Shown: piece by piece, positions 1-10,730 of the stretch
Layout of the letters: each line of letters opens with the position of its first letter
Numbering within the stretch: position 1 is the stretch's first letter
Assembly: GCA_009667805.1 (NCBI GenBank)
Contig: CM019066.1
Span: 116,736,190-116,800,189, forward strand
Length of the DNA: 64,000 nucleotides
DNA from: Leptobrachium leishanense
Taxonomy: Eukaryota > Chordata > Amphibia > Anura > Megophryidae
Direction of reading: 5' to 3'
Position numbers and translations under genes: made by a program
The notes under the pieces: model-generated
Told to the model about the DNA's origin: nothing
The model's database searches: none
The model's input: the letters and a program-made list of their open reading frames with translations, nothing else

Positions 1-236
1 GATGGCCGGCAGCTTCATACTTAGTAACAACTGCAATCATTCTAGAGCAGAACTCCCTGGCCTGAGGGGGAGCCTGACTGTTTTAAGAGAACCTTGAAGG
101 ATTTAAATTATTTACTGGTAAGGTAAAATTTTGTTCCTCGCGTTCTATTCGAGCCTTGAGTACACTCTCATTTCCATAATAAATCTCTATCCATCACGTT
201 ATATTCGGGTCACGCTATACTAGAGTATCTATGGTA
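1..236 (-). mobile_element. Right half of a TA-flanked palindromic DNA transposon (truncated by window edge)
   Basis: The segment is the reverse complement of much of the element at 23390-23916. Both share the cytosine- and guanine-marked end that reads TAGATACT..AGTATAGCG, the phrase GACCCGAATATAACG, and an internal GAGGGGGAGCCT/AGGCTCCCCCTC block. The outer end is followed by TA, as expected for a Tc1/mariner or pogo-type element. No transposase is visible. The superfamily is inferred only from the TA flanks and short termini. Confidence 0.55.
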
Positions 237-608
237 CTGTGTTTGTAGAAGAATTGGTACCTTTGAGCATGTTCCAGGATAGTGTAGGACATGCATAAAC
301 CATAAGAGATTCAAATTCTCAGGTAAAATAAAGTATATGCCTTGCCATTTTGGATTCTCAGCAAGAAATCAGTACAGTACAGAGATCAAAACTGAGGAGC
401 CATGATAGGAGGAAACTGCTGTGTTTTAAATGCTCTTTGGTCAAGAATAAAATGTCTTTTGTTGACAAGGGAACAGGTTACCATTAGAGAAGGCTTATCC
501 TATTTAGTAATTAGCTTACATACAATTTCAGAGACGATTAAAAGGGACACTGTGACCTGATTGTCCTCTCCCCTTCTGGGGTAACAGAGCATCTTTGAGG
601 GCTGATTA
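237..608. other. Unassigned AT-rich sequence
   Basis: No coding frame, RNA gene or recognisable repeat end is visible. The short frames here have no family resemblance. Confidence 0.5.
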
Positions 609-975
609 ATAGACCTGTACATTGCAAAAAAATTTGTTTCATTTAATTTTGTTATTTTTTTGTTTCGGGTCGTTTTACATGTTACCGCGATTCGTATTTT
701 GGACGGCGTTTCGTTTGTCGAGCCCATTTGTTTTTCGTTTTTATTGTTCATTCAGATTTCGGGTTGATTCGTTTTTCATTTTTATTAGTTATCGGAATTT
801 GAAACGGATTAATTACTTAGAAAAAAAAAATACATAATCCTCCTGCCCTTGCTGCTGAAGTATATTTCAGTACCATGGACAGCAGCCAGCTGGTACTACA
901 AGAAAATGCAAATACCAGACGGTACAAAAAAAAATACAGCCGGTACTACAATAAAAATAGACAGATATGCGCGTT
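609..975 (+). mobile_element. Possible decayed hAT-type end rich in TTTCG words
   Basis: The sequence opens with TAGACCTGTACATTGC, which resembles the TAGGGATGTGCA ends of the hAT-type elements at 11289 and 49502. It continues with TTTCGTTTCG-like words typical of the interiors of those elements. No matching right end or target duplication was found, so this may be a half element. Confidence 0.35.
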
Positions 976-984
976 TCGTTTCAA

Positions 985-1340
985 ATCTTTCGGCGGAAGT
1001 GAAATTCCCCATACAGAAGTAATGGTTAATCAAATCAGAGAACGCCAAGTGAACACCATGGAAATGTCCTGATTTTCGGTGGTTCAGTACGACAGGTTTA
1101 AAATAGTGAATCCCATAGATTTCAGTGTAAAGAAAAATATTAGTTTTTAATATTTATTCAACAGTTTATTCTTTTCACTTGCAGCAAAAAATCTATTTCT
1201 TTAGTAATTTGTTTTTAGGCATTTTTTGGTGAAATTTTAGGTTTCCCAATTTATTTTAAAACTAGGCTTTTTTCTTTGCTGAACGCAGTGGTTTTTTTTT
1301 TCTTCTTTCCTTTAGTCTGGCTGCATTCGGCAATGAATAC
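985..1340 (-). mobile_element. Inverted copy of part of the CAGGGTTATTC family
   Basis: Read in reverse, the stretch matches the right part of the neighbouring element (about 1880-2100): the order 'fixed T-rich block, ATTGAAAC-like block, GGGATTCAC, AACCTGYCG, TGAACCACYGAAAATCAGG' is kept. Together with 1345-2237 it forms a long imperfect inverted repeat. It may be a second truncated insertion or one arm of a larger palindromic element. Confidence 0.5.
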
Positions 1341-1344
1341 TATG

Positions 1345-2237
1345 GGGTTATTCAGAGATCACCGAAATGTCGCCGACATATTGGTGCTCTCTCATTCTCT
1401 GTGCTTCCCTGCACTTTGGGGAATCAAATTTCCCCACCCTGTGTGAATTCTACATTTACCGAAGGGTCCTCGGAGTGCGGGGAACAGCCGCCGCAAAGCC
1501 ACCGGATTAAAAAATAAATAAACGCAAAACTGATGAAATTATCGGATCCGATAATATGCAGGACCCGCCGAAATCATCTTATCGGATTCAATTCGAAAAA
1601 GCGCTGGGAACCCACTGAAAGTGTCGGAGTCAACATTTTCTGCACATCTAAAGAAAAAAAAAGAAAACGCCGAAATTATCGGATTGGTTCTAATCCGATG
1701 ATCCAGCAAACCAGTCATGAAAAAGCCAAGGATCCTTCGAACACCGCAACGACCAGCGGCCAGAAAAAGCCAACAAGTTGACGAACGGGGTAAGAAAAAT
1801 AAACAAAACAAAAAACCGTACGCTTGAAAGTTTCAAAATTGAAAAATTGGAACTATGAATGAATGATAAAAAAAAAAAAAGTCTGCTACAGAAAAAAAAA
1901 TTGTCTTAAAAAAGCCTACTAAATGGTTTATTAGATATTGAATAAAAACAAATATTTTTAACATTGAAACTAATGGGATTCACCTGATTGAACCTGCCGA
2001 ATGAAACCACTGAACATCAGGGCATTTCACGGATATGTCTAGTGTTCGGTGTTCTCTGAATAGACTAACCATTGCTTCTCTATGGGGATTTCCCTGCCGA
2101 ACAGGCACCGTATTTGCAGGCAATTTGCCAATGTTTGGTGAACTGTCTGCTTTCTGAATAGCCGAATGACCACGAAATGGCACCATACAGGGAAATTCCC
2201 TGTTCGGTGCCATATCGGCTGTCTCTGAATAACCCTG
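1345..2237 (+). mobile_element. Non-autonomous element, CAGGGTTATTC family
   Basis: The left end reads GGGTTATTCAGAGATCACC and the right end is CTCTGAATAACCCTG, its inverted partner. The interior holds CpG-bearing ATCGGAT and CCGAAAT words and an A-rich centre. It matches 45665-46993 over most of its right half, including TTGCTTCTCTATGGGG and GAACAGGCAC. No transposase is present. The short TIR and the 3-bp duplication of the sibling at 32707 suggest a PIF/Harbinger-like source, but that assignment is weak. Confidence 0.6.
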
Positions 2238-2850
2238 TGAGTTTCAGCACCATGGTTAGATCCGGAACCCCACTGGGCTGCTGTCCTTGGTTCTGAATCA
2301 GTACCATGAATAGCACCGGAGCCCCCCTAGTTTGAACAATTATTGAAATATGGAAAATGGCGCCCTAGTATATATGCAAATTAAAGTTAAATGCAAGTAA
2401 TTTTGGCTTCATGTTTCCTAAAAAGCAGCATAAGAGTCATTGTTCACTAAATATTTTATACATACAGTTTATGATTCCACAATAAGAACCACTTCATTTG
2501 CACAGCAAACTAGGATTCTATGTCCAATTTTTGATTTCAAAAAATGGATTTATAATTTAAAGTTCAAATTATATATCTTATTTTAACCATTTGCACCATC
2601 TTGTCATTTATACAGAGAAAGAGCTGGGATAAGGTGTCAAAAATACGTTTTAAAGATTAGAAAAGAAAAATCTTATTTCGCAGAGGGGAGGCATGTGCCA
2701 TTTTGATATTGTTTAAGTAGAGTAAATCTTACGATTAAAAAAAAATAAACAATACCACAAATAACAAAAACTGGATACACCACAATCACCCCTGATAAAC
2801 TAAAGTGAGTGTGCAGGGAGAGGATAATGAAGCATTTATCGAGGGAAGCA
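2238..2850. other. Unassigned AT-rich sequence
   Basis: No gene, repeat end or structured element is recognised. The stretch is strongly AT-rich and has only short chance frames. Confidence 0.5.
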
Positions 2851-2851
2851 A

Positions 2852-3812
2852 AAATTACATAGTTACATAGGCTGAAAAAAAAGACATGTGTCACTGTCCA
2901 TCAGGTTCAGCCTTTCACACATCACCTACTGCTGTTGATCCAAAAGAAAGCAAAAAAAAAAAAAACCCCAGTCTGAAGCGGTCGCCAATATGCAACGCAC
3001 TGGCAAAAATTCCTTCTTGACCCAGAATGGCATCAGATTTCTCCTTGGATCAAGAAGCTTACCCACATATTAAATATTATAACCCTTAATATTCTGTCTC
3101 TGCAGGAAGTCATCCAGTCACTGTTTAAAAGTCTGTACAGTCTCTGACCCAAACACCTCAACAGGCAGAGAATTCCATAGCTTTATTGTTCTCACTGTAA
3201 AATAACCCTTCCTATGCTTTAGGCTGAATCTCCTTTCGTCCAGTCTAAATGGGTGACCTCGTGTCCTGTGTATAGTCCTGTTAATGAATAGGTTTCCAGA
3301 CAATGGCCCGTATATATTTATATAAAGTTATCAGGTCCCCTCTAAGGCACCGTTTCTCTAAACTAAACAGGTTTAAGCTTGTTAGTCTTTCCTCATAACT
3401 TAAACCTTCCATTCCCCTTATTAATATAGTCGCCCGTCTCTGCCCTTTTTCTAGCACTAGAATATCCTTTTTTAAAGACCGGTGCACAAAATTACACGGT
3501 GCTTTTTACCATTGATTTATACAGAGGCAAAATTATGTTTTCATTCCAAGAGTGAATTCCCCTTTTAATGCATTCCAATACCTTGCTGGCCTTGGCAGCT
3601 GCTGTTTGACATTGCACATTGTTACTTAGTTTGAAGTCTATGATTATTCCCAAATCCTTCTACTGCTTGGATTTCCCTAACTCCGTACCATTTAGGGTAT
3701 AAGTTGCTTGTGTGTTCTTAACTCCAAAGTGCATAACTTTGCATTTATCTACATTAAATTTCATCTGCCATTTAAGTGCCCAGTCAAGGCATCTGTCAGT
3801 GTAATTAAATTT
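2852..3812 (-). pseudogene. Decayed LINE 3' end: CR1-type reverse transcriptase C-terminus
   Basis: On the minus strand the start (near 3810) reads as the RT thumb region, with motifs like WQMKFNVDKCKVMHFG and KDLGIIIDFKL, interrupted by a stop. It then shifts frame into [14 protein letters not shown] and [17 protein letters not shown] (3487-3281), and again into RTRGHPFRLDERRF and TIKLWNSLPVEV (3303-3118). These are the conserved C-terminal blocks of CR1-type LINE proteins. The 3' end near 2860 carries an ACATAGTTACATAG-like tail. At least two frameshifts and one stop make it a dead copy. It lacks endonuclease and RT catalytic parts, so it is a 5'-truncated insertion, the usual outcome of target-primed reverse transcription. 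The clade call (CR1 rather than L2 or Rex1) rests on these motifs only. Confidence 0.85.
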
Positions 3813-4049
3813 GGTTGGCAGTTGGACTGACACAAGGACACTTTAAAAGGAGCAGTACTAAAGATAATCAACTGCAAAAAACAAAAAAAACAACCCGAAG
3901 GTTTTTACTCTTACTATGCAAATTAGAGAGTGATGTGACCCCTCTTAAAGAAGGGTTAATTCTCTACTTTTCAGAGGAAGGGTCTTACTCCACTCTATGT
4001 TCCAGGGCAGCTAAATGTGGTTGGTGAGAGTCTCGCACCTCGGCTGACT
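3813..4049. other. Unassigned sequence between two LINE fragments
   Basis: A 70-codon chance frame lies here but has no recognisable motif. No repeat end was found. Confidence 0.4.
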
Positions 4050-4575
4050 TCCTGCATTAAAATTCCTGCTCCATTCCTACAGACAGGCTTTATCCTTCAC
4101 TAAGCAAACTTTTTTCTCGTCGTCTCTCATTTCCACCTTTACTCATGATTCTAGACATCAATTTCATCCTTTCAATATTTTAATGTGCCCCACTTCCACA
4201 GACCTCACTACTGTCAGCAGACTACTTCACGTCTAAGATTACACTGCCCTCCTCCATAACCCATTCAACCTCAATCACTGCTTGTACGCTCTTCTATTAG
4301 GTCTTCCTTTGCTCCAGTCTCAGAGGAGGACATCTTGACACTTCTCATATGTCCTCCTGCCCAACCACCTGTCCGCTTGACCCCATCCCCTCACACCTTA
4401 TGCAGTCTCTCCTACCAGTTATTGTCCCTCCTTTAACTCGAATATTCATGCTATCCTCTCCTCTGGAGTCCTCCCCTCTGCATTCAAACATGCTCTGGAT
4501 ACCCTAAGTCTAATGAAACCAACTCTTGATCCTACCTCCCTTTCTAACTATCGACCCATCTCTGAGTATGGGGAG
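4050..4575 (+). pseudogene. Decayed L2-type LINE reverse transcriptase fragment
   Basis: One plus frame reads SCPTTCPLDPIPSHLMQSL (about 4352-4410). After a frameshift it continues as LSSGVLPSAFKHAL and then KPTLDPTSLSNYRPIS (to about 4566). This is the conserved finger region of L2-type reverse transcriptases, where the CPLDPIPS and NYRPIS blocks lie before the FLDFAKAFD and YADD motifs. The upstream part (from about 4050) is compatible with the linker after the endonuclease but is too decayed to align by eye. The RT palm is missing at the right. It is in the same orientation as the L2 3' ends at 37530 and 47643, but there is no reason to treat it as part of the same copy. Confidence 0.75.
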
Positions 4576-5160
4576 GGGTTAGGTAAGTCTTCTTCCCCCT
4601 CCATTTCTCCACCCAGGATTTCAGGGCACACGAGTTCAATGTAATGAAATTAATATACTTGGCACAATGTCACTGTGACAGTACAACTTCAGAAATAAAT
4701 TGTGCAAAAACCTCACAAATGACCGTTCAACTCTAATATTTTATTTACAGCACACCAAAAAACTAATATATATACACACACACAAACTAAATATAGTAAA
4801 TACAATTAGACAACACACAAGTTGGAAAGGTTGATAAAGCAATAGAAAACGACAGTTCCCAAGGTATCTTCAATCTGTAAGCGAAATGTGGTTACAGTGA
4901 CAGCCGTGAAGGAGCGTGCTTGGCCTGTGGTTCTTGAGTACAGGGCGGTTTGTTAGGTAGTTGTGGACTACAGAGTTGATCAACGTCTTTGAATAGAGCT
5001 TTCAAGGGGATGTTTAACAAAGTGTTAATGATAGGGGGCATTCTGGTGGGTCTAGGAGTCTGACCATCTTAGACACATGATATAACATTTTCGTTGCTAT
5101 CAGCTGTTCATTATTATATCTGTAACATTCATATTACAAAGAATGCTTAGAAGTGCAGCC
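4576..5160. other. Unassigned AT-rich sequence with a short AT/CA microsatellite
   Basis: A short run of TA dinucleotides followed by CA dinucleotides sits at about 4768-4792. No other feature is recognised. Confidence 0.5.
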
Positions 5161-5593
5161 TTAAGGCTAGGGTCAGACGAACGCAGTTTTAACGTGCGTT
5201 TAGCCGCACTTAATCACAGCCGTGCTAGCAACAAATGACGTCCAATGCCGGGCAACATACGGAGAACGGCCGCAAGAACGTCCGTCCGCGCAACGCAAGT
5301 GGCAAACGAACGCACTTTTTCGAGAACCTCAAACCGCTAGTACCGACGTACAGAGTGCGCTGCGTCCGCTAGCAGCGTGTGTGCGTGATTAGGAGATGTC
5401 AGACGCTGCTAATGTCCGGGCAACATTACGTCCAGACGCAAAAAGTGTTTTATTGATAACCGTACAAAATCACGGACGAAAAGGCGCATCGTATGACCGC
5501 TATCGCGTATTCCGTGAAAAAATACGTCCATTCGTTCGAACGCACTTTTTCACGGACGACGCAAAAAGTGCGTTCGTCTGACCCTAGCCTAAG
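5161..5593 (+). mobile_element. TTAA-flanked palindromic MITE, GGCTAGGGTCAGACG family, copy 1
   Basis: The element begins TTAA then GGCTAGGGTCAGACGAACG and ends CGTTCGTCTGACCCTAGCC then TAAG (a decayed TTAA). The ends are inverted repeats of about 19 bp. The interior is dense in CpG words such as ACGTCC and CGGACG, which also make it quasi-palindromic. Clear siblings lie at 15603 (opposite orientation), 46004 and 53254 (same orientation). The TTAA target fits piggyBac or Kolobok/T2-type transposases. There is no coding capacity, and the short open frames inside are by-products. Confidence 0.85.
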
Positions 5594-6957
5594 ACACGGC
5601 TTTATCAAATGCCAATATTGCTACACTTCATTTCCATTCAAAAGCTCAAATGCACCGTTTTATTCCAGCACAAAGGTGTAAATGTATTGAAAGTGCTAAG
5701 GAAAACGTATATTTAAAGATAATCTTACAGCATGGCCAAATATTCGTCTACCACCAAAACCTGGACCTCTGAACCGGTGTCCTTACGAAAATTATGTAAA
5801 CAGCTGGGAAACTCAAAATATTCCTGTTATTAAGCCAGAGAGGCAGCTGTTTTAGTAATGAACACGTAACAGCGGTATCAGTTCTATTTTAGGCAAAATG
5901 TCTTTCACAGTCAGAATCTAATTTCCACATTAGCATTTTTACCCTTTATTTTTTTATACTTTGTCAAAAAGCATGATCTATATACTCAATTAAGCGCGCA
6001 GTTCCAGCCTCCCCGTCGTCACTCTGCACTCCGGTGTTTGGGTGACCTCACAGCAAGGTACATAGAAAATAATGTGACTATTGGTCCCTGAATGACAGTG
6101 ATGTGCACTGGAGAAATGGCCCGCATAAAGCAGAGAAATGTGCCATTACAGAGTAACACTGCCACAATCACTCATTTGTCTTAAATCAACGTAGACAGTC
6201 ATCTGTAACTTGCAGTACTTGGCGCAACAACTCTTTATTATGGCCTTCCCACATCACATAACTTTGTAGTTTTTTTTTGCGGTTTCGTTTAAAGAAAAAT
6301 TATTTTACTCGAAATGTAAATACTCATTTAAGGGATTCGTCTCGTATATCGCTGCGGAAGTTGTAGATGTTTACAGGTTTCGTTAACTTGCAGAGAGTGG
6401 TGTGTGATTAAACAGTTAAAATTGCATGAACTTCATAATGAAGTGCTCACAAGAAATTAAAAAGTACAAAAACACGAAACGCACGGAAAATGCACACATT
6501 CAAAATCAAAAGTTACAATTCAATTTCTATAACAATGTGAGGTAGAGGGTGTAAGAATAAAAAATTTGATTTTTTTATTTAAATTAGATTTCCCTCCAAA
6601 AGCATTTAAAGCAAATCCAAGATACATTATAGTTAAAAGGTTATTCATCATGAAATATTTACATTTTTGGTAAACAAATTAAGTTAATCCAAGTTATCAA
6701 AGTTGTGATCGCATGCCCTTTGCCACAGTAAAAAAAATAGTATAAAAAGATAAAAAAAAAGAAAAAGTGTTCAGGAAAAGACCTTAGTCCCATTGTTTTA
6801 TAATGTTATATATTACACAATGAACGCACTACCTTAAAAATGCTAGGTTTCAAAAGGTTGTTTTGAGTGAAATACTTCTGTACCAAACTCAAACTGTGAG
6901 GAGAGAGGGGGGCAAGCAGTAAAACCTGATCGATTTACAAAACTTGAGAAGAGTGGT
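5594..6957. other. Unassigned AT-rich sequence
   Basis: No gene or clear repeat is recognised in this 1.36-kb tract. 6540-6800 is especially AT-rich with A runs. It could hold unique non-coding DNA. Confidence 0.4.
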
Positions 6958-7237
6958 TTAACCCCTTAAGGACACGCGGGTGGCACCCGTAAGGAGTAGC
7001 TTTTGTCAGCAAGGCAGGTGCCGCTGACATCGGCCTACCCAGGCAGCCAACGTGCATCATTGGTTTCAGGGGGCGGCTTGCGTTCAAGCCATCCCACTGC
7101 AGCCCATGATGCACACCGCGCGTCAGCTGCAAGGAGGGGCCGAGGCGTCCCATTTTAGACAGCAGGGCATACCTGTATGCCCTGCATCTTCAAAGCCCTC
7201 CCGCCACCAGGAACATCATGTGGTGGGAAAGGGTTAA
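6958..7237 (+). mobile_element. Short TTAA element with CCCCTTAAGG ends
   Basis: TTAA duplications at 6958-6961 and 7234-7237 bracket a 272-bp GC-rich unit that opens CCCCTTAAGGACACG. It contains a hairpin AGGGCATAC..GTATGCCCT around 7165-7185. The opening CCC after TTAA is the form expected for piggyBac-like ends. Relatives by their ends and TTAA sites are at 7325, 34885, 41732 and 52802. Confidence 0.65.
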
Positions 7238-7587
7238 GCTTTTCTTGTGGACCCAGCTGATATTTACGTTTGTTTTTTTTATAGTATGTTTGTTTAACCA
7301 CTTTCATTAAAAAAACATTGATGTTTAACCCCTTACCGCTGAGCAGGTTGTGCCCAGCAGGAGGGCATTAACACCGGCAGGGAGCCTCCGGCTGCTGCGA
7401 CAGGCGTCTCCTCTAGCCCGATGACACACGGCATGTCATTGGCAGCGAATGCCACACGCTGCGCGACAACTGTGGGTGGGCCTGATGCAGCCCATAGACG
7501 CCAGTGGGGCATGCTATTCCGCCTAGGGATGCACTGAAATTTCAGCCACCGAAATAATCGGCCGAAAATATTCCGTTCAAAATAGGG

Positions 7588-7930
7588 CCTGGAGGCCCGG
7601 CTGAGCCAGGGGCTCGCCTGAGCCTGGCCGAGAGCTGCCTGCTTGGCCAGCATCCAGGCTCAGGCGAGCCCCTGACTTGGCCTGGGCCTAGAGGCCCAAC
7701 CTTGCCGGGGGCTCAACTGAGCCTGGAGGCCAGCCGAGCTGCCTGCTCAGCTTTCTTCCAAGCTCAGGCGAGCCCCCGGCTTGGCCTTGGCCGAGGCCCA
7801 ACCGAGTCTGGGGCTCGCCTGAGCTTGGAGGACAGCCGAGTTGCCTGCTCGGCCAGCCTCCAGGCTCCGGCGAGTCCCTGGCTCGGCCTGGAGGCCCAGC
7901 CGAGCAGGGGGCTCGCCTGAGTCTGAAGGC
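7588..7930 (+). repeat. GC-rich tandem repeat, about 4 units of roughly 100 bp
   Basis: Units open with variants of CCTGGAGGCCCGGCTGAGCC near 7588, 7686, 7791 and 7886. Each then carries GGGGCTCGCCTGAGCCTGG and its inverse CCAGGCTCAGGCGAGCCCC, so each unit is also a hairpin. Open frames on both strands here come from this periodicity. Confidence 0.6.
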
Positions 7931-8015
7931 CGGCCCAGGTGACGGATTTTGTTGGAGGGGGGAGGAGAGCATTGCACATACTCTCCTACTTCGGCCTCGA
8001 GTCCTCCAGCAGTGG

Positions 8016-8154
8016 CAGCCCTCCTGCATCCAGTGTCCTCTCTGCGTTGGTCACCGGTATGACGTCACGGAAGCCTTTGACCCTGGGTCAAAGGCTTTCG
8101 TGACGTCATCCCGGCAACTGACAGAGAGCAGACACTGGATGCAGGAGGACTGCC
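8016..8154. repeat. Inverted repeat with two CRE-like TGACGTCA sites
   Basis: Two arms of about 68 bp meet at 8084 in TTTGACCC-T-GGGTCAAA. The outer arm words CTCCTGCATCCAGTGTC and GACACTGGATGCAGGAG are inverse copies. Each arm carries TGACGTCA. It lies inside the hAT element and is part of its palindromic core. Confidence 0.7.
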
Positions 8155-8427
8155 ACCGGTGGAGGAGTTGGGGCTGATGCAGGCGAGTATGTGTAGGCAA
8201 CATACGCATGCTTGCTCGGCCGGCCTTCAGGATCAGGCGAGGCCCCCGGCTCGGCCCGGCCCGGCCTCCAGGTCCAGGTTCTCATGTCTGATTTTCAGTT
8301 GAACCGATCCCGAATTTTCGTTATCGGCCGGAAATTTCCATTTCGGTGCACCACCAATACTGCCCCATGGTAAATCCCTTTCCCAATGGGGACAGCATAG
8401 TACGCCCTGCAGCATAAAAGGGATTAA

Positions 8428-9049
8428 GCCAATACAAGAATATGTGTGCTTTATAACGTTTAGTTCTGCAAATAGGAATGATTAACCTGTTTAAAATCAG
8501 TTCTGATAGAGCCATTTTACTAACCTGATTATTATTCTAAATATGAAGTCTTCATCTGGTTCAAATAGTAACGATTACAATGGCTGCAAGGATAGGACTC
8601 TTTACATTTAATAATCAGGATTTAAATAGAGTCTTGCTGATGGTGATTCAAAATCAAATCCACACTGCGTGGAGTTGAAACTAGGTAATTAAAGGCAACA
8701 CAAAAACAAACCAGATATGTGTCTTTTCCATCTACAAAATACTTCTCTTTTTCTAAAAGATGTAAATGAATGACATAAAGGTTTAGGGTCTGTTTGAAGG
8801 CTCAACAATGAAGGAGATGATGACAAAGCCTTGGATTGGTGGAGAACGTCGAGGGAATGGAAAGCCATTCAGGTTGACTATATTAAAAACATATTTCTTT
8901 GCAATTTCTCATTTTCACTGCTTATTAAACAACGTAATAATTTTGTGGATTGATATCTCCAGGAGATGCCATGTTCAAAGAGTTAAATTTATCCAGAATG
9001 CGCCTGTAAACATGTAACAGTGAATATATTTCTTACATATTTATTTTCT
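8428..9049. other. Unassigned AT-rich sequence
   Basis: No gene or repeat end is recognised. A 69-codon chance frame (8808-9017) has no motif. Confidence 0.45.
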
Positions 9050-9197
9050 GTAGGATTTGTGTTGGTTTTTGAACAGCTTGCAATTTATTACTTTGTATTT
9101 CTGTAACAATTCAATGCTCTTGAACCCAGGGCATACTTGAAAACGAGAGAAATCTCAATGTATCCTTCCTGGTAAAATCCTTTATAAATAAATAAAT
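9050..9197 (+). mobile_element. LINE/SINE 3' tail, CTTCCTGGTAAAAT type
   Basis: The stretch TTATTACTTTGTATTTCTG, then TTGAAAACGAGAGAAATCTC and ATGTATCCTTCCTGGTAAAA, followed by a TAAATAAATAAA tail, recurs at 58370-58525, 22412-22500 and, inverted, at 59095-59160. The A-rich simple tail and recurrence at unrelated sites mark it as the 3' end of a retroposon, 5'-truncated here. Confidence 0.7.
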
Positions 9198-10222
9198 GTA
9201 AAAAGCCTTTTTACATACTAGAAGTGAGGATTGGAAAAGCTATGGCAGTGATAGAACGTGGATGAAACGTCTGAAAGAAAAATACAAAAGGCAATAAAAT
9301 CTATATTGTTATGCTGTTACGGTATGTTGTTACGCTAATGGGTAGTGAAAGTCTAAAGCTACCCATGGTGATGACATAGAACAATATCCAAGAGACACCA
9401 TAAAACAATCAAATGTCTGCAGTTTGACAAACATACTGCAATCAGACCATCCTTTAGACAATGTTTGAATAGGGCAGGCGGGTCAGAAACCGGGACCCTC
9501 CAGATCATTTAGATTTACATCTGCCCAGAAGGTAAATATAAGGAGTGCCTGAGCATCATGGGAGATTGTGTTCCCAAACATCTGTAGAGCCAAGATTGTT
9601 GATCCCTGAACTAGGACCCGAGCTTAGATCACAATGTGAATGGTTTGGAGACGGTCTGATATACAAGCAACTGCGTAAGTCACACAATAGTATAACATGA
9701 ATAAAGGGGACCTCTAGCAGTTTGTGAAGCAATCTTAATAAATTCAGGCGCTTTAAAAGGCTGGTTTTACCAATTTAAAATAATGTCTGCCTACAAGGGA
9801 TCAATCCAGCAACTAGTGAGGCCATCAGCTCTGTTCTATGCTCATCGTCCATGCTCACAGGATGGGCTGACAATTCTTGCCATTTTCTTGAGAAGGAAAG
9901 TGGATGGTCAGATTATATAGGGACGAGCGATCAATAACCACATTTTCTGATGCCAACTCAAAATATTAAAAATGTCATTATTTTGTATGGGTTTCAAAAA
10001 GTTTAGCAGTAAATCATGATGAAATATTTAGGTACAAAAGTATATTTATAAACAGATAAAGAACAAGAGCCAACAATATAAAAAAATAATAATTTCAAGT
10101 CTAATCATGACAAGGTTAAATCCCTTACACAGTTCAAGTAAGGTTCATGAAAGGGAAGGGTGGCATATAACGGTGTAATCTATATCTGTATACTCTCCCA
10201 GTGAATGTCCTTTTGTTTTATG
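9198..10222. other. Mostly unassigned; decayed short MITE possible at 9450-9610
   Basis: Around 9540-9605 the words CATCATGGGAGATTGTG and GATTGTTGATCCCTGA resemble the right side of the small hAT MITEs at 27182 and 33230. The left partner is unclear. The rest has no recognisable feature. Confidence 0.35.
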
Positions 10223-10223
10223 A

Positions 10224-10243
10224 GTATGAGTATGAGTATATAT

Positions 10244-10274
<31 letters not shown>

Positions 10275-10279
10275 CATAC

Positions 10280-10310
<31 letters not shown>

Positions 10311-10312
10311 AA
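10224..10312. repeat. Compound microsatellite (TATG/TA/CATA/CA)
   Basis: TGAGTATGAGTATGAG runs into long TA stretches broken twice by TACATACA and ending in CACACACA, then an A-rich run. Confidence 0.9.
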
Positions 10313-10730
10313 AAAAAATAAAAAAAAAATAGATTTTTATTATCATGTTCTTGCTTTTGTTTAGAGCAAATCTAACCGTCCAATGTAAATATTTTCCAGG
10401 ACATAACTAGAAGCCAAACATTTTTGTGGCACAATACTATAAATAATTTTTAAAAAAGTTGAAAGATTGAAAACGCAGCAAGAGACACTATTGCAGAGAT
10501 AAGTAGCAGCAAGACCTAAGGTTTGAGATAAATCTGCGGAGATACACTTCCCTGTTCCAGAAGAAGAAATTTATGCAGTGTATGGGTAGGCGTTTCTCTG
10601 GAGAAAATGTATAAAATTCTGTAACTCAATTAAAGACAGGATTGTATTGGAAATCTAGATCGCTGTGCCAGAGACGTGACTGTGGTCTAAAGGGAATAGC
10701 CAAGCACCGCAACTACTACTGCTTGCTGAA
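10313..10730. other. Unassigned sequence
   Basis: AT-rich at the left, then mixed composition. No coding frame or repeat end is recognised. Confidence 0.4.

Larger units (their letters stand above)
7524..8358 (+). mobile_element. Non-autonomous hAT-type element inside the TTAA element
   Basis: The left end is TAGGGATGCACTGAAATTTC and the right side reads GGAAATTTCCATTTCGGTGC, the typical ends of a hAT family that begins TAGGGATGCACCGAAA. Flanks attccgcc and actgcccc agree at 5 of 8 positions, so the 8-bp duplication is decayed. The interior is very GC-rich and consists of tandem and inverted repeats rather than transposase. Confidence 0.65.
7325..8427 (+). mobile_element. TTAA element (CCCCTTACCGCTG type) split by a hAT insertion
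   Basis: TTAA copies at 7325-7328 and 8424-8427 are the target duplications. The outer parts (7329-7523 and 8359-8423) read as one unit, resembling 52806-53062: both carry CTGxTGxGxxxGTTGTGCCC near the left and a GTACGCCC block near the right. The interruption is the element at 7524-8358. It has no coding capacity. Confidence 0.65.

Noticed and set aside
5165..5589. CpG island or promoter
   Set aside because: The CpG density is a property of the MITE family and ends sharply at the TTAA sites; the same holds for the other CpG-rich blocks in the window.
7688..8029. Frames of 71-113 codons with repeated Pro/Gly/Arg text
   Set aside because: They follow the GC-rich tandem repeat inside a hAT element and occur in three frames at once.
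8085..8154. CRE-driven host promoter
   Set aside because: The TGACGTCA sites are mirror copies in the palindromic core of a transposon and no gene follows.
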